NCBI GenBank assembly: GCA_032358165.1
Contig: JAALGY010000015.1
Span: forward strand, 2,976,001-3,040,000
Source: Diplosphaera chodatii
Taxonomy: Eukaryota > Chlorophyta > Trebouxiophyceae > Prasiolales > Stichococcaceae
Direction of reading: 5' to 3'
Length of the DNA stretch: 64,000 nucleotides
Part shown: piece after piece, positions 22,906 to 34,481 of the stretch
Numbering within the stretch: the first letter of the stretch is position 1
How the letters are laid out: every line of letters starts with the position of its first letter
Position numbers and translations under genes: made by a program
Notes under the pieces: generated by a model
Told to the model about the DNA's origin: nothing
The model's input: only the letters and a program-made list of their open reading frames with translations
The model's database searches: none

Positions 22906-24903
22906 GGTTCCAGGCGGAGCTGCACCACCGGTCGCGCCTGCATGTGCAGCATGCTGCGGCGTGAGCACGCTGAGGATGGTGGGCGGTGCCGCGATCAGCG
23001 CACATCAGTGAGAACATGGCATGCGGGTCCGACTGGCTCGCACATGCTCCTGCAACATGTCAAGGCATGCTCATGAAGATCACACACCGGTGCTCGTTGC
23101 AGGCTAGCACCCTCAGCTCACCCTCAGCTGTGGGAGAAGAGTGGTCACATCTAATCCCTCACTGGTGGACCAGTCAGCGGTGGTCCCTGACCCCCTGTTC
23201 AGTGGCTGATTGCTCAGTGGTCAGTGCTGCGCTCACAGTCCAGTCCCAGTCGTTTGCATCATTGAGTACACCGTGACTGGTGTTGCATTATGGACTTACT
23301 TCGTTAGTTTGCCTGCAATGCAAAATCTGATATTTGAACGCGACGGTGACAGCGCTGTCCAGTGCTGTACCACTTATCAGCATGTAACTGTGTCGCGTGC
23401 AGTGATGTGTGAAGTATTGTACACTGTCAGTCTGGGATGATGATCAGGGCTGCCAGCTGGCATGCTGCACATGCGTATGCTGCTTCCAGGCACCCTGCTG
23501 TTTGGGCTGCTGTTGGTGTTGTGCCATGTGACGATGAGATTGGTACTGCATTGATGGTTGATCGTGCTGAGGACAATTTTGGATGCTGTGTGTGGTTGAT
23601 CCTACGACTGTGCTGCCGCTGCTGCTGCGTTCTGTGCAGCACCAGGGTTGTGCCGCTGGATGGGCTGTGTGCTCTGTGCTGTCAGTGTCCTGGCAATATC
23701 GAAGCATTCACAACGTACTTGCAGAGTACCGGTAGAACGATGTCGCATGATGATCAGCGCAGCTATGTAGGCAGTCCTGCATGATGGGCTGCTCGCCGTG
23801 CTGCCACCGTTGGCATTTCAGACACTGCACTGCAGCATCGCCGTCTCAACTGTCTCAACAGCCAGCTGCTGGGATACACCTCCTGCTGCATAGCCTGCAC
23901 ACACCAGGTGAGATGTCACACACAGCCACGGCGAGCTGGCCGGATGGGAAGTGCAATGTCACAAACATTCATCGTTTCCACTGGCACTGCAACAGCAGGT
24001 AGACACGATGCAGGCTACTGTGTACAGCCTCCTGCATGCGGCGCGGCACAGTCCGATCATTCAACATTGCACGCTTCCTCTACAGCACAAAGCCGCGTTG
24101 AAGCCGAGCAGAGGGTCGTTGTGGATGACGACACCTTGGACGTGTCACCTGGGCAGGCAGCCTGCTGGGTCACTGCACGTGCACCCTTGCCACCGAGCTG
24201 CAGGATGCTGCGATCTACCACATCTCCTGCATCGCAACGACCACAGGCTAGCCTACCGCCGCCGCCGCTGCTGCTGCTGCTGTTGCGTTAGCGGCGGCCA
24301 TGGCGGCTGCTGGGCTGACGTGTGCCCGGACACTGCAGGGCTGGCCCCCAGCGGGACAGTGCTGACAAGTAGGTCGCCCGCCATGCGATGATGAGCAGGG
24401 CGCCGCCTCTGACGCGGGCAGGGGTAAGGCGAAAGCCGCTGCGCCGCTCAGCGAGGGCTCCTGAGAATTGACATCACCACCGCAGCTGCTGCTGCCACCC
24501 ACTGCTGCCGCCACCGTTGCAATCACTCGACGCCCGGCAGTGAAGCCGTATGCTTTCGCAGCTCACATGGGGTGCACAGCTGTGAGTTCGCCACGAAGCC
24601 GCAGGAGGGCATGATGCTGTCCTGATGTCCTGATGTGTGTGGCCTGCACGATGTGGCTCGGGTCTGCTTAGCACGCCTGCGGCGCTAGTCAGGTGTCTGG
24701 CTGTGCCAACCTGCATCCCACAGATTCCAGCACCGTTTCAGAGGCCGGAATGTTGACTGAATTACAAGTTTAGGTGCCCCGCAACATGCATGTCCACATA
24801 GTAAGGCAGCAAGCTCGTTGCATGTTCCAACGTCCCTGGGTAAGCACGTGCCTCTGTATGGGTTCTGCATTTGCTGCATCATATCAGTACATGGATGTCA
24901 CTT
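22906..24903. other. Spacer T2/T3
   Basis: Standard spacer: a block nearly identical to the T3/T4 spacer at 22861-23250, the TCAACATTGCACGCTT block near 24060, a CTG tract at 24256-24290, and a block shared with the inverted-repeat arms at 24.5-24.7 kb. No confident gene. Confidence 0.5.
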
Positions 24904-26831
24904 TTACTTTTCCCGGCCATTGCGCGATCGTTGTGCTGCTGCCACGGAACAAAGCTTGCAAATGGAGTGCAACCCGTCTGATGTCTTACGGGCCGAATGG
25001 AATTCCTGACGAGACTTCTCCTATGTGCAGAGATAAGTAGTGTTTGCTGCTCAGTCATACTTCCAGAATCTTTACATAAGGGTGATGTTCCAATCCGGAG
25101 GCAGGCAGCCACTGAAGAAATTGCATCACTGCCAGCTCACCTTGCCGCAAGTTGCACACCGTTTCAGCAAAGGAGCTGCGGACTCAGGAGGCCCAAGCCT
25201 CCCTCGTAGAAACTCGCCATGGTTACTTTTGTGACAATCGGAGCAATAGCTGTGCAGTCCATCAAGGTGGGTCGAGTTGCGATCAAATTCTGAGGCGTCT
25301 TTGACCTTGCACGAAGAATGTCGCATTATCAGCAGCGACTGATCCCTGCTTGACAGCATCTGCTGAGTCGTCGACAGCCGTCCCTAAGATATCGCACATT
25401 TGGTGAGTGCTCGGTGCACGAGCAGGGTGTGCGTGGAGCAGTCTGCACAGCATAATGCAAAGCGCTGGGCATCAGGCGCACCTGGCCACATCTCCTGCAC
25501 TCCTTCTCGGCTGGCAAGGCAGCTGTCCTGTTGCGCATGGCCTTGCGGCGTCTTGCATCATACTCAGATTGACATGGCCTGCAGTACAAGTTGCCGATAT
25601 TGCTCATAGCAGATATTTCATGCCAGCATATGGGTGTACACTCATGCTGTGCAGCGGTGAAAGGTGCTGGCATGCCACATGTCAAATCTGAAAGATGCAA
25701 GCGCCAAGGTTCAAGCGGAGCAGCATATGACACTCCATCGAGCACACTTGCCAACCTGCAATACGAGCGACGGCCGCAGCACAAGCTAGCATCAATGGCG
25801 AAGAAGCTGGCCGGCATGTCCAGCCCGCATATCCGGCACCGCTGTGGCTCCTGAGTGGGCGGATGGGCACGAGGCGACAGCCTGGACCTGTGAGGAACCA
25901 GCATGCCATAAGTCCATCAGCCAATGACACCCTCACGGCACACCACCAGCATGACCACCTGCAGCATAGCGCCAGTTTGTCTACAAAGGGGCAGCTCCGC
26001 ACTTGCAGGCGATATTTGATTGCCCGGCATGAAGGCTTGACCTTGAACGGTGTGTGGATGAGTCTATCGCCTGGGAAACAACGGTCCCTACCTTGGTTTG
26101 CGGGGCCAGCGCTCTTCATTCACCTCCGCACGACATCCGAAGCACAGCGGCCGGCGGCCATCCAACGACGCTTTCATTCGCGGGAACAGTCGCAGCGGGT
26201 ACGTCTTGCCGCACCGCTGGCAGCACTTCACGTCGCTGCTGCCGCCATTCTTGGGCTGCGAATTATCCTGCTGTGCAACGGCACTTGGCTGCACGGGCTC
26301 TGCGGATTTCGCTGCTGCTGCTGCTGCTGAGGCGGCGCGCTTCGCAGCAGAGCCGCCACTCAGTGTCAGCTGGTCCTGCAGGTGGAGGATGCAGAATGCA
26401 TGCCATGCTTGACAAAGCACCTGACCGTTGAGAAGCACCTGACTCATGTGAATGCTGTCCTGACATCATGCCTGTCTTCCGCAGCTACTGAAGCTCACCT
26501 TCGCACGTATGTCCGAAGTGTCAGCTGCCTGGTGCACTGCTGCCCCAGGAGATGTGGCGGCCGCAAGACTGCCTGGCGGGCGCACACAGCATCTGCTGCT
26601 GCTGCAGGTGTTGCCGCCCGCCCCGGCGGTGCCATGCATGCTGCCGGCTGCACGGTGCTGCACACTCACATGCAGTTGGTCCGCCCGTGCTGAGCGATGC
26701 CAGCAGCGCAGGTGGCAAGGCTGCCGCAGCGGTGCAGCGCCGGCTGCGGGCGCATGTGCATGGCGGCGCTCCGCGTGATGTGTGACCAGCCGCCCTGAAG
26801 CTGCTGCCGAAGCCAATGTACCGACCGGCAT
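24904..26831 (-). CDS. T3: four-zinc-ribbon protein, subtype I
   Basis: Exons read leftward: 26831-26499, 26375-26092, 25887-25756, 25578-25482, 25305-25141, 25020-24904 (TAA stop), 375 residues. Ribbon 2 is CRICGLDMPASFFAIDA to CRPC; ribbon 3 CRRCGQ plus VKDASEFDRNSTHLDGLHSY; ribbon 4 CATCGK plus EKSRQEFHSARKTSDGLHSI, each with 22 residues between pairs. The C-terminus is short and basic (QRSRNGREK). Exons 2-6 are close to T10, while exon 1 is close to T2. All junctions are intact. Confidence 0.7.
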
Positions 26832-28482
26832 GGTTCCAGGCGGAGCTGCACCACCGGTCGCGCCTGCATGTGCAGCATGCTGCGGCGTGAGCACGCTGAG
26901 GATGGTGGGCGGTGCCGCGATCAGCGCACATCAGTGAGAACATGGCATGCGGGTCCGACTGGCTCGCACATGCTCCTGCAACATGTCAAGGCATGCTCAT
27001 GAAGATCACACACCGGTGCTCGTTGCAGGCTAGCACCCTCAGCTCACCCTCAGCTGTGGGAGAAGAGTGGTCACATCTAATCCCTCACTGGTGGACCAGT
27101 CAGCGCTGGTCCCTGACTCCCTGTCCAGTGGCTGATTGCTCAGTGGTCAGTGCTGCGCTCACAGTCCAGTCCCAGTCGTTTGCATCATTGAGTACATCGT
27201 GGCTGGTGTTGCATTATGGACTTACTTCGTCAGATTGCCTGCAATGCAAAATCTGATCTTTGAACGCAACGGTGACAGCGCTGTCCAGTGCTGTACCACT
27301 CATCAGCATGTAACTGTGTCGCATGCAGTGATGTTTGAAGTAATAAACACAGTCTGGGGTGATGATCAAGCTGCCAGCTGGCATGCTGCACATGCGTATG
27401 CTGCTTCCAGCAGGCACCCTGCTGTTTGGCCTGCTGTTGGTGTTGTGCCATGTGACGATGAGATTGGTACTGCATTAATGGTTGATCGTGCTGAGGACAG
27501 TTTTGTGTGCTGTGTGTGGTTGATCCTACGACTGTGCTGCCGCTGCTGCTGCGTTCTGTGCAGCACCAGGGTAGTGGTTGTGCTGCTGGATGGGCTGTCC
27601 GGCTGTGTGCTCTGTGCTGTCAGTGTCCTGGCGACATCGAAGCATTCACAACGTACGTAGGTGCAGAGTACCGGTAGAACGATGGCACATGATGAGCAGC
27701 GCAGCTATGTAGGCAGTCCTGCCTGATGAGCTGCTTGCCGTGCTGCCACCATAGGCATTTCAGACACTGCACTGCAGCACCGGCTATCTCAACTGCTGCC
27801 ACGCTGCTGGGATACACGTCTCCTGCTGCATAGCCTGCACACACCAGGTGAGATGTCACACACAGCCGCGGCGAGCTGGCCGGATGGGAAGTGCAATGTC
27901 ACAAGCATTCATCGTTTCCACTGGGCACGGCAGGAGCAGGTAGACGCGATGCAGGCTATTGTTTACAGTGTCCTGCATGCGGCGCGGCACAGTCCGATCA
28001 TTCTACATTGCACACTTTCTACAGCACAAAGCCGGGTTGAAGCCGAGCAGAGGATCGTTCGTGAATGACAACATGTTTGGATATCTCACCTAGGCAGGCA
28101 GCCTGTTCGCTGACTGCACCCTTGCCCCCAAGATGCAGGGTGCTGCCATCCACCACATCTCCTGCATCGCAACGACCGCAGGCCAGCCTGCCGCCGCCGC
28201 TGCTGCTGTGGCGTCGGCGGCGGCAATAGCGGCTGCTGTCAGCCCAGCAGCCGATGTGTGCCCGGACACTGCAGGCCTGGCCCCAGCGGGACAGTGCTGA
28301 CAAGTAGGTCGCCCGTCATGCGCTGATTAGCAGGGCGCCGCCTCTGACGCCGGCAGGGGTAAGGCGAAAGCCGCTGCGCCGCTCAGCGGGGGCTCCTGAG
28401 CCTTTGACACCACTACTGCAGCTGCTGCCGCCACCGTTGCAATCACTCGACGCTCGGCAGTGAAGCCGTATGCTTTCGCAGC
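26832..28482. other. Spacer T3/T4
   Basis: Starts with a block nearly identical to the one upstream of T2 (26787-27170), then the usual triplet-rich segments. I find no complete gene; a - strand frame of about 94 codons (28019-28303) carries ACGRCDAGDVVDGSTLHLGG, which recurs in other spacers. Confidence 0.5.
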
Positions 28483-30767
28483 TCACATGGGGTGCACAGC
28501 TGTGAGTTCGCCACGAAGCCGCAGGAGGGCATGGTGCTGTCCTGATGTGCAATGTGCACTTGGCAGCGTGGCGCTGCACGTTGGAGTGTTCAGGATGCCT
28601 GTGGCGCTAACCATCTGTTTGGTCAGGCGACCCTGCATGATGGATGTACACATCATGCAATCGGTCAGCATATGGTGTACAGCCCAGGTGGGCGACAGCC
28701 ACATCCCTAGCTCACTGCATCTGGAACCTGCCCAACGAGGTCGTCGGGGCAACATGGGCTGCACCTGCATGATGTGTGCACGCATCATACACAAACATGT
28801 GTACCAACCTTGAGTCTTCCGGCCATTGCGCCGTCGTTGTTGTGCTGCTGAGGAACAGACCCTGCACTCGGTATGCAGCCCATCCGCTGCCGAACGCATT
28901 GTATAGAAGTCGTGGCGATACTTCTCCTGTGTGCAGACACGAAGTATTATCTGCTCAACACCTGCCCTTAGAAGATCTTGCATGTGCACTTGCAGAGTTG
29001 ATCATCGTATGCAATATCACCTCACGGCAGGCAGCACTGCAGGTTTTCATTTGGGTGCCAGCTCACCTTGCCACAGCTTGCACATTGTTTCAGCTTTAGG
29101 AATGCTGATTCCGGAGGGGCGAGCCTCCCTCTTTGAGTGCTGTTTGTGTGTGTCTTCTTACAGTCGCAGCAGTAGCTGTGTAGTCCGTCAATGTTCCGCA
29201 CATAACAACTGAATTGCGCGGCGCTCTTGACCTGCAGTACTACATGATGTCATATTGTAACAGCACTGTGACTAGAGGCCACTTGATGACTGCTGCTGGC
29301 AGTGATGTAATATAGCGGGACGATCACTCAAGGGCTCCATGTTGGACATCGCAGAGCGTTTGGCAGCAGGCACACCTCGCCACAATTCCTGCACTGCTTT
29401 TCGGTCGGCAGGGCTGCTGGCCTGGCTTGCGTAGTTTTCCAGCTGTTTCTGATGTTCTCAGACTGACATGCCCTGCACAGATTTGCCCGACGTTGCGCAT
29501 GATACATGGCAGCACAGAGGGTGAATAGTTGTGCTTTGCAGCAGAGGAAGGTGCTGGCCTGCTGCACTGACTCACTTGGAGGCATGCAGACTGAATTGTT
29601 CTGGGTGCAGCAGCACGCAGTGTGACATTCAAGCACGTCTGTCACTGTCACCTGCAATGGCTGCGACGGCCGCAGCTCCTACTGCCATCTATGGCAAAGA
29701 AGCTGGCGGGCAGCTCCAGCCCGCACTTCTGGCACTCCTGTGGCTCCTGGGTGGGTGGATGGGCACGAGGCTTTAGCCTGGACCTGCAGGACACCAAGGT
29801 GCAGCAGGGCTGGACACACTGGTACTGCCCGACTGCGTCACATCTGGCATCACAGGTCGTGACCATCAGCGGTACAGCACTCTGCTCATCTGGCAAAGGC
29901 ACCAGCTTTGAGCACACTGCGCCAGAACCTATATGTTTGTGGATGGTGCTTGATCTACAACACTGTGTTTGCAATGAAACTACCGCATGGAGAAACGCAG
30001 CTGACCTGGGTTTGCAGGGCCGCCGTTCTTCATTCACCTCCGCACGACATGCGAAGCACAGCGGCAGGCGGCCATCCGGCGATGACTTCATGCGCGGGAA
30101 CAGTCGCAGCGGGTACGTCTTGCTGCACCGCTGGCAGCACTTCACATCGCTGCTGCCGCAGTTCATGAGCTGCGTAGCATCCTGCTGTGCAATGGCACTT
30201 GGCTGCATGGGCTCTGCGGACTTCGCTGCTGCTGCTGCTGCTGCTGCGGCGGAGCGCTGCGCAGCAAAACCGCCACCCAGTGTCGGCTGACCCTGCATGT
30301 GGACGATGCGGAATGCATGCCATGCTTGACAAAGACACCTGACTCTTGACAGGCACCCGACTCTTGACAAGCACCCGACACAGAGGCATGCTGTCCTGAC
30401 ATCATGCCTGTCTTCCGCAGCTGCTGGAAGCTCACCTTTGAACAGATGTCAGAAGGGTCAGCCGCCTGATGCCCTGCCGCCCCAAGGGGTGTGGCGGCGC
30501 AAGACTGCCTGGCAGGCGCCCATGGCATCTGCTGCTGCTGCAGGTGTTGCCGCCCGCCCCGGCGGTGCCATGCATGCTGCCGGCTGCGCGGCGCGGCACA
30601 CTCACATGCAATCGGTCCGCCCTTGCTGAGCGCTGCCAGCGGGCCAGGTGGCAAGGCTGCCGCTGCGGTGCGGCGCCGGCTGGAGGCGCATGTGCATGGC
30701 GGCGCTCCGCGTGCTGTATGACCAGCCGCCCTGAAGCTGCTGTCGAAGCCGTTGCACCGGCCGGCAT
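28483..30767 (-). pseudogene. T4: four-ribbon gene, subtype II, frameshifted in exon 1
   Basis: Exons by homology, read leftward: 30767-30436, 30292-30006, 29783-29652, 29472-29376, 29231-29067, 28926-28483. Exon 1 is 332 bp where sisters have 330 or 333. A single base is missing near 30497 (GGCGGCGCAAG, against GGCGGCCGCAAG in T9), so the frame leaves the conserved block and ends early. The usual stop after the RNGRK tail is also lost, extending exon 6 to 148 codons. Exons 2-6 are intact, with ribbons CQRCSKTYPL, CQKCGLEL, CRNCGE and CASCGK. From 29.3 to 30.3 kb it is almost identical to T9. Confidence 0.65.
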
Positions 30768-32472
30768 GTTGCCAGGCGAATCTGCACCGCCAGATGCGCC
30801 TGCATGTGCAGCATGTGCTGCTGTCTGAGCATGCTGAGGATGGTGAGCGGTGCCGTGACAGCTGGCACAACATTGAGCACATAGCACGCGGGTGCGACTG
30901 GCTCGCACACGCTCCAGCAAGCGGTCAAGCATGCTCATGGGGATCACTCACCGGTGCTCGATGCAGATTAGCACCCTCAGCTCACCCTCAGCTGTTGGGG
31001 GAAGAGTGGTCACATTCAACCTCTCACTGGTGGAGCAGTCAGTGGTGGTCCCTGTCAGTGGCTGACTGCTCAGTGGTCAGTGCTGCGCTCACAGGCCAGT
31101 TCCTGCCGTTTGCATCATTGACTACACCGTGACTGGTGTTGCATCATGGAGTTACTTCGTTAGATTGCTTGCATGCAAAACCTGATCAGAAGGTGTATAA
31201 ACGCAACAGTGCTGTTCCGTGCTCTACCACTAATCAGCATGTAGCTGTGAGGCGTGCAGTGATTTCAGATAATGTGTACTGAGTTTATTTGGGATGACGG
31301 TTGAGCTGCTAGCTGGCATGCTGCACATGCTGCTTCCAGGCACCCTGCTGCTGCTGCCATGTAACGATCAGCAGGTTGGTATTGCATTATTACTGTGCTA
31401 CAAGACAGCAGTGTGCTCTGTGCTGTCAGTATCCTGGCGACATCGGAACATTCACGACGCAATTGCAGAAGGTACCGGTAGTACGACGCCGCATGATGAC
31501 CAGCGCAGCTATGTAGGCAGTCCTGCGTGATGAGCTGCTCGCCGTGCTGCCGCCATTGGCATTTCAGACGCTGCACTGCAGCAACGCCGTCTCAACTGCA
31601 GCCAGCTGCTGGGATGCACCTCCTGCTTCATAGCCTGCACACACCAGGTGAGATGTTACACACAGCCATGGCGAGCTGGCCGGATGGGAAGTGCAATGTC
31701 ACGAACATTCATCGTTTCCACTGGGCACAGCAGGTAGACACGATGCAGGCTGCCGTGTATAGCCTCCTGCATGCGGCGCGGCACAGTCCGATCATTCAAC
31801 ATTGCACGCTTCCTCTACAGCACAAAGCCGGGTCGAAGCCGAGCAGAGGGTTGTTCGTGGATGACGACATCTTGGATATCTCACCTAGGCAGGCAGCCTG
31901 TTCGGTGACTGCACCCTTGCCACCGAGATGCAGGGGGCTGCCATCTACCACATCTCCTGCATCGCAACGACCGCAGGCCAGCCCGCCGCCGCCGCTGCTG
32001 CTGCTGCTGCTCCTGCTGCTGCTGCTGCGGCAGCGGCAGTGGCGGCTGCTGGGCTGACATGTTCCCAGACACTGCACAAGGGGAAAGCCGCTGCGCCGCT
32101 CAGCGGGGGCTCCTGAGCCTTGACACCACTGCCGCAGCTGCTGCTGCCACCCACTGCTGCCGCCACCGTTGCAATCACTCGATGCCCGGCAGTGAAGCCG
32201 TATGCTTTCGCAGCTCACATGGGGTGCACAGCCGTGAGTTCGCCATGAAGCCGCAGGAGGGCATGGTGCTGTCCTGAGGTGCAATGTGCACTTGGCAGCG
32301 TGGCGCTGCACGTTGGATTGTTCAGGACGCCTGTGGCGCTAACCATCTGTCTGGTTGGGCGACCCTGCATGATGGATGTATACATCATGCAATCGGTCAG
32401 CATATGGTGTACAGCCCGTGTGGGCGACAGCCACATCCCTAGCTCATTGCATCTGGAACCCGCCCAACGAGG
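30768..32472. other. Spacer T4/T5
   Basis: Standard spacer with CTG/CCG tracts at 31980-32040. It contains one of the longer spacer frames (31796-32311, listed separately). Confidence 0.5.
31796..32311 (-). CDS. Spacer open frame with LACGRC block, uncertain
   Basis: 171 codons, Cys/Ser/Arg rich, with SCESIRLHCRASSDCNGGG, a poly-Ser run and LACGRCDAGDVVDGS. The same frame stays open for about 170 codons at 46837-47346 and for 197 codons at 39521-40114, which is more than expected if it were neutral. Against coding: it depends on triplet tracts that are open in several frames, and an alternative frame through the same block (CRRCGRWQHPASRWQG, followed by a GTGAGA donor) is also kept. It could be an exon of a second gene or an upstream exon of the next ribbon gene. 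Confidence 0.25.
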   Translation of the reverse strand: MQRHAAKCTLHLRTAPCPPAASWRTHGCAPHVSCESIRLHCRASSDCNGGGSSGWQQQLRQWCQGSGAPAERRSGFPLVQCLGTCQPSSRHCRCRSSSSRSSSSSSGGGGLACGRCDAGDVVDGSPLHLGGKGAVTEQAACLGEISKMSSSTNNPLLGFDPALCCRGSVQC

Positions 32473-34481
32473 TCATCGGGGCAACATGGGCTGCACCTGC
32501 ATGACATGTGTACGTATCATACACAAACATGTGTACCAACCTTGAGTCTTCTGGCCATTGCGCCGTCGTTGTTGTGCTGCTGAGGAACACACAATGCACT
32601 CGGTATGCAGCCCATCCACTGCCGAACGCTTTGGATAAAAGTCGTGGCGATACTTCTCCTGTGTGCAGACACGAAGTGTTATCTGCTCAACACCTGCCCT
32701 TAGAAGATCCTGCAAGTGCACCTGCACAGTTGATCATCGTACGCAACTTAACCTAACAAAGGGTTTTCATTTGGGTGCCAGCTCACCTTGCCACAGCTTG
32801 CACAACGTTTCAGCTCTAGGAATGCTGATTCCGGAGGGGCGAGCCTCCCTCTTTGAGCGCTGTTTTTGTGTGTGTTCTTACAGTCGCAGCAGTAGCTGTG
32901 TAGTCCGTCAATGTTCCGCGCATGACAACTGAATTGCGCGGCGTCCTTGACCTGCAGTACTACATGATGTCATGTTGTAACAGCACTGTGACTCGAGGCC
33001 ACTTGATGTCTGCTGCTGGCACTGATGTACCATAGCGGGACGATCACCCAAGGGCTCCATGTTGGACATTGCAGAGCTAGAGCGCTTGGCAGCAGGCACA
33101 CCTTGCCACAACTCCTGCACTGCTTTTCGGTCGGCAGGGCTGCCGGCCTGGCTTGCATAGTTTTCCAGCTGTTTCTGAACTTCTCAGACAGACATGCCCT
33201 GCACAGATTTGCCCGACGTTGCGCATGATACATGGCAGCACAGAGGGTGAACAATTGTGCTTTGCAGCAGAGGGAGGTGCTGGCCTGCTGCACTGGTTCA
33301 CTTGGAGGCATGCAGACTGAATTTGTTCTGGGTGCAGCAGCACGCAGTGTGACATTCAAGCACGTCTGTCACTGTCACCTGCAGTGGCTGCCACGGCCGC
33401 AGCTCCTTTTGCCATCAATGGCAAAGAAGCTGGCGGGCAGCTCCAGCCCGCACTTCTGGCACTCCTGTGGCTCCTGGGTGGGTGGATGGGCACGGGGCTT
33501 TAGCCTGGACCTGCAGGACACCAAAAGGTGCAGCAAGGCTGGACACACTGGTACTGCCCGACTGCGTCACATCTGGCATCACAGGTCGTGACCATCAGCG
33601 GTATAGCACTCTGCTTATCTGGCAATGGCACCAGCTTTGAGCACACTGAACCAGAACCTATATGTTTGTAGATGGTGCTTGATCTGCAACACTGTGTTTG
33701 CAATGAAACTACCGCATGGTGACACGCAGCTGACCTGGGTTTGCGGGGCCAGCGCTCTTCATTCACCTCCGCACGACATCCGAAGCACAGCGGCAGGCGG
33801 CCGTCCGGCGATGACTTCATGCGCGGGAACAGGCGCAGCGGGTACGTCTTGCTGCAACGCTGGCAGCTTTTCACATCGCTGCTGCCGCCGTTCTTGGGCT
33901 GTGCAGTGTCCTGCTGTGCAACGGCACGTGGCTGCACGGGCTCTGCAGAATTCGATGCTGCTGCTGCTGCTGCGGTGCGCTGCGCAGCAGAACCGCCACC
34001 CAATATCGGCTGACCCTGCAGGTGGAGGATGCGGAATGCATGCCATGCTTGATAAAGACACCTGACAGGCACCCGACTCTTGACAAGCACCCGACACAGA
34101 GGCATGCTGTCCTGACATCATGCCTGTCTGCCGCAGCTGCTGGAAGCTCACCCTCACGCAGACGCCCGAATTGGCAGCTGCCTGACGCACTGCCGCCCCA
34201 GGAGATGTGGCCGCAAGACTGCCTGGCAGGCGCCCACGGCATCTGCTGCTGCTGCAGGTGTTGCCGCCCGCCCCGGCGATGCCTCGCATGCTGCCAGCTG
34301 CACTGCGCTGCACATTCACATGCAATCGGTCCGCCTTTGCTGAGCGCTGCCAGCGGGCCAGGTGGCAAGGCTGCCGCTGCGGTGCGGCGCCGGCTGGCAG
34401 CGCATGCGCACGGCGGTGCTCTGCGTAATGCATCACCAGCCGCCCGGAAGCTGCTGTCGAAGCCGTTGCACCGGCCGGCAT
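32473..34481 (-). CDS. T5: four-zinc-ribbon protein, subtype II
   Basis: Exons read leftward: 34481-34152, 34015-33735, 33510-33379, 33198-33102, 32951-32787, 32658-32473, 396 residues. Ribbons: CQRCSKTYPLRLF, CQKCGLELPASFF, CRSCGK plus VKDAAQF, CASCGK plus EKYRHDFYPKRSAVDGLHTE. All exons are open and all splice sites have GT-AG. An AT-rich insertion (34850-35040) lies about 370 bp upstream of the start codon, where the promoter would be expected, so expression may differ from that of its sisters. Confidence 0.7.

Noticed and set aside
25329..25904. A single 191-codon protein joining ribbon 2 and ribbon 3 sequence without splicing
   Set aside because: The frame crosses introns that happen to be open in this copy; in sister copies the same introns contain stops, and splicing restores the 22-residue spacing in every copy.
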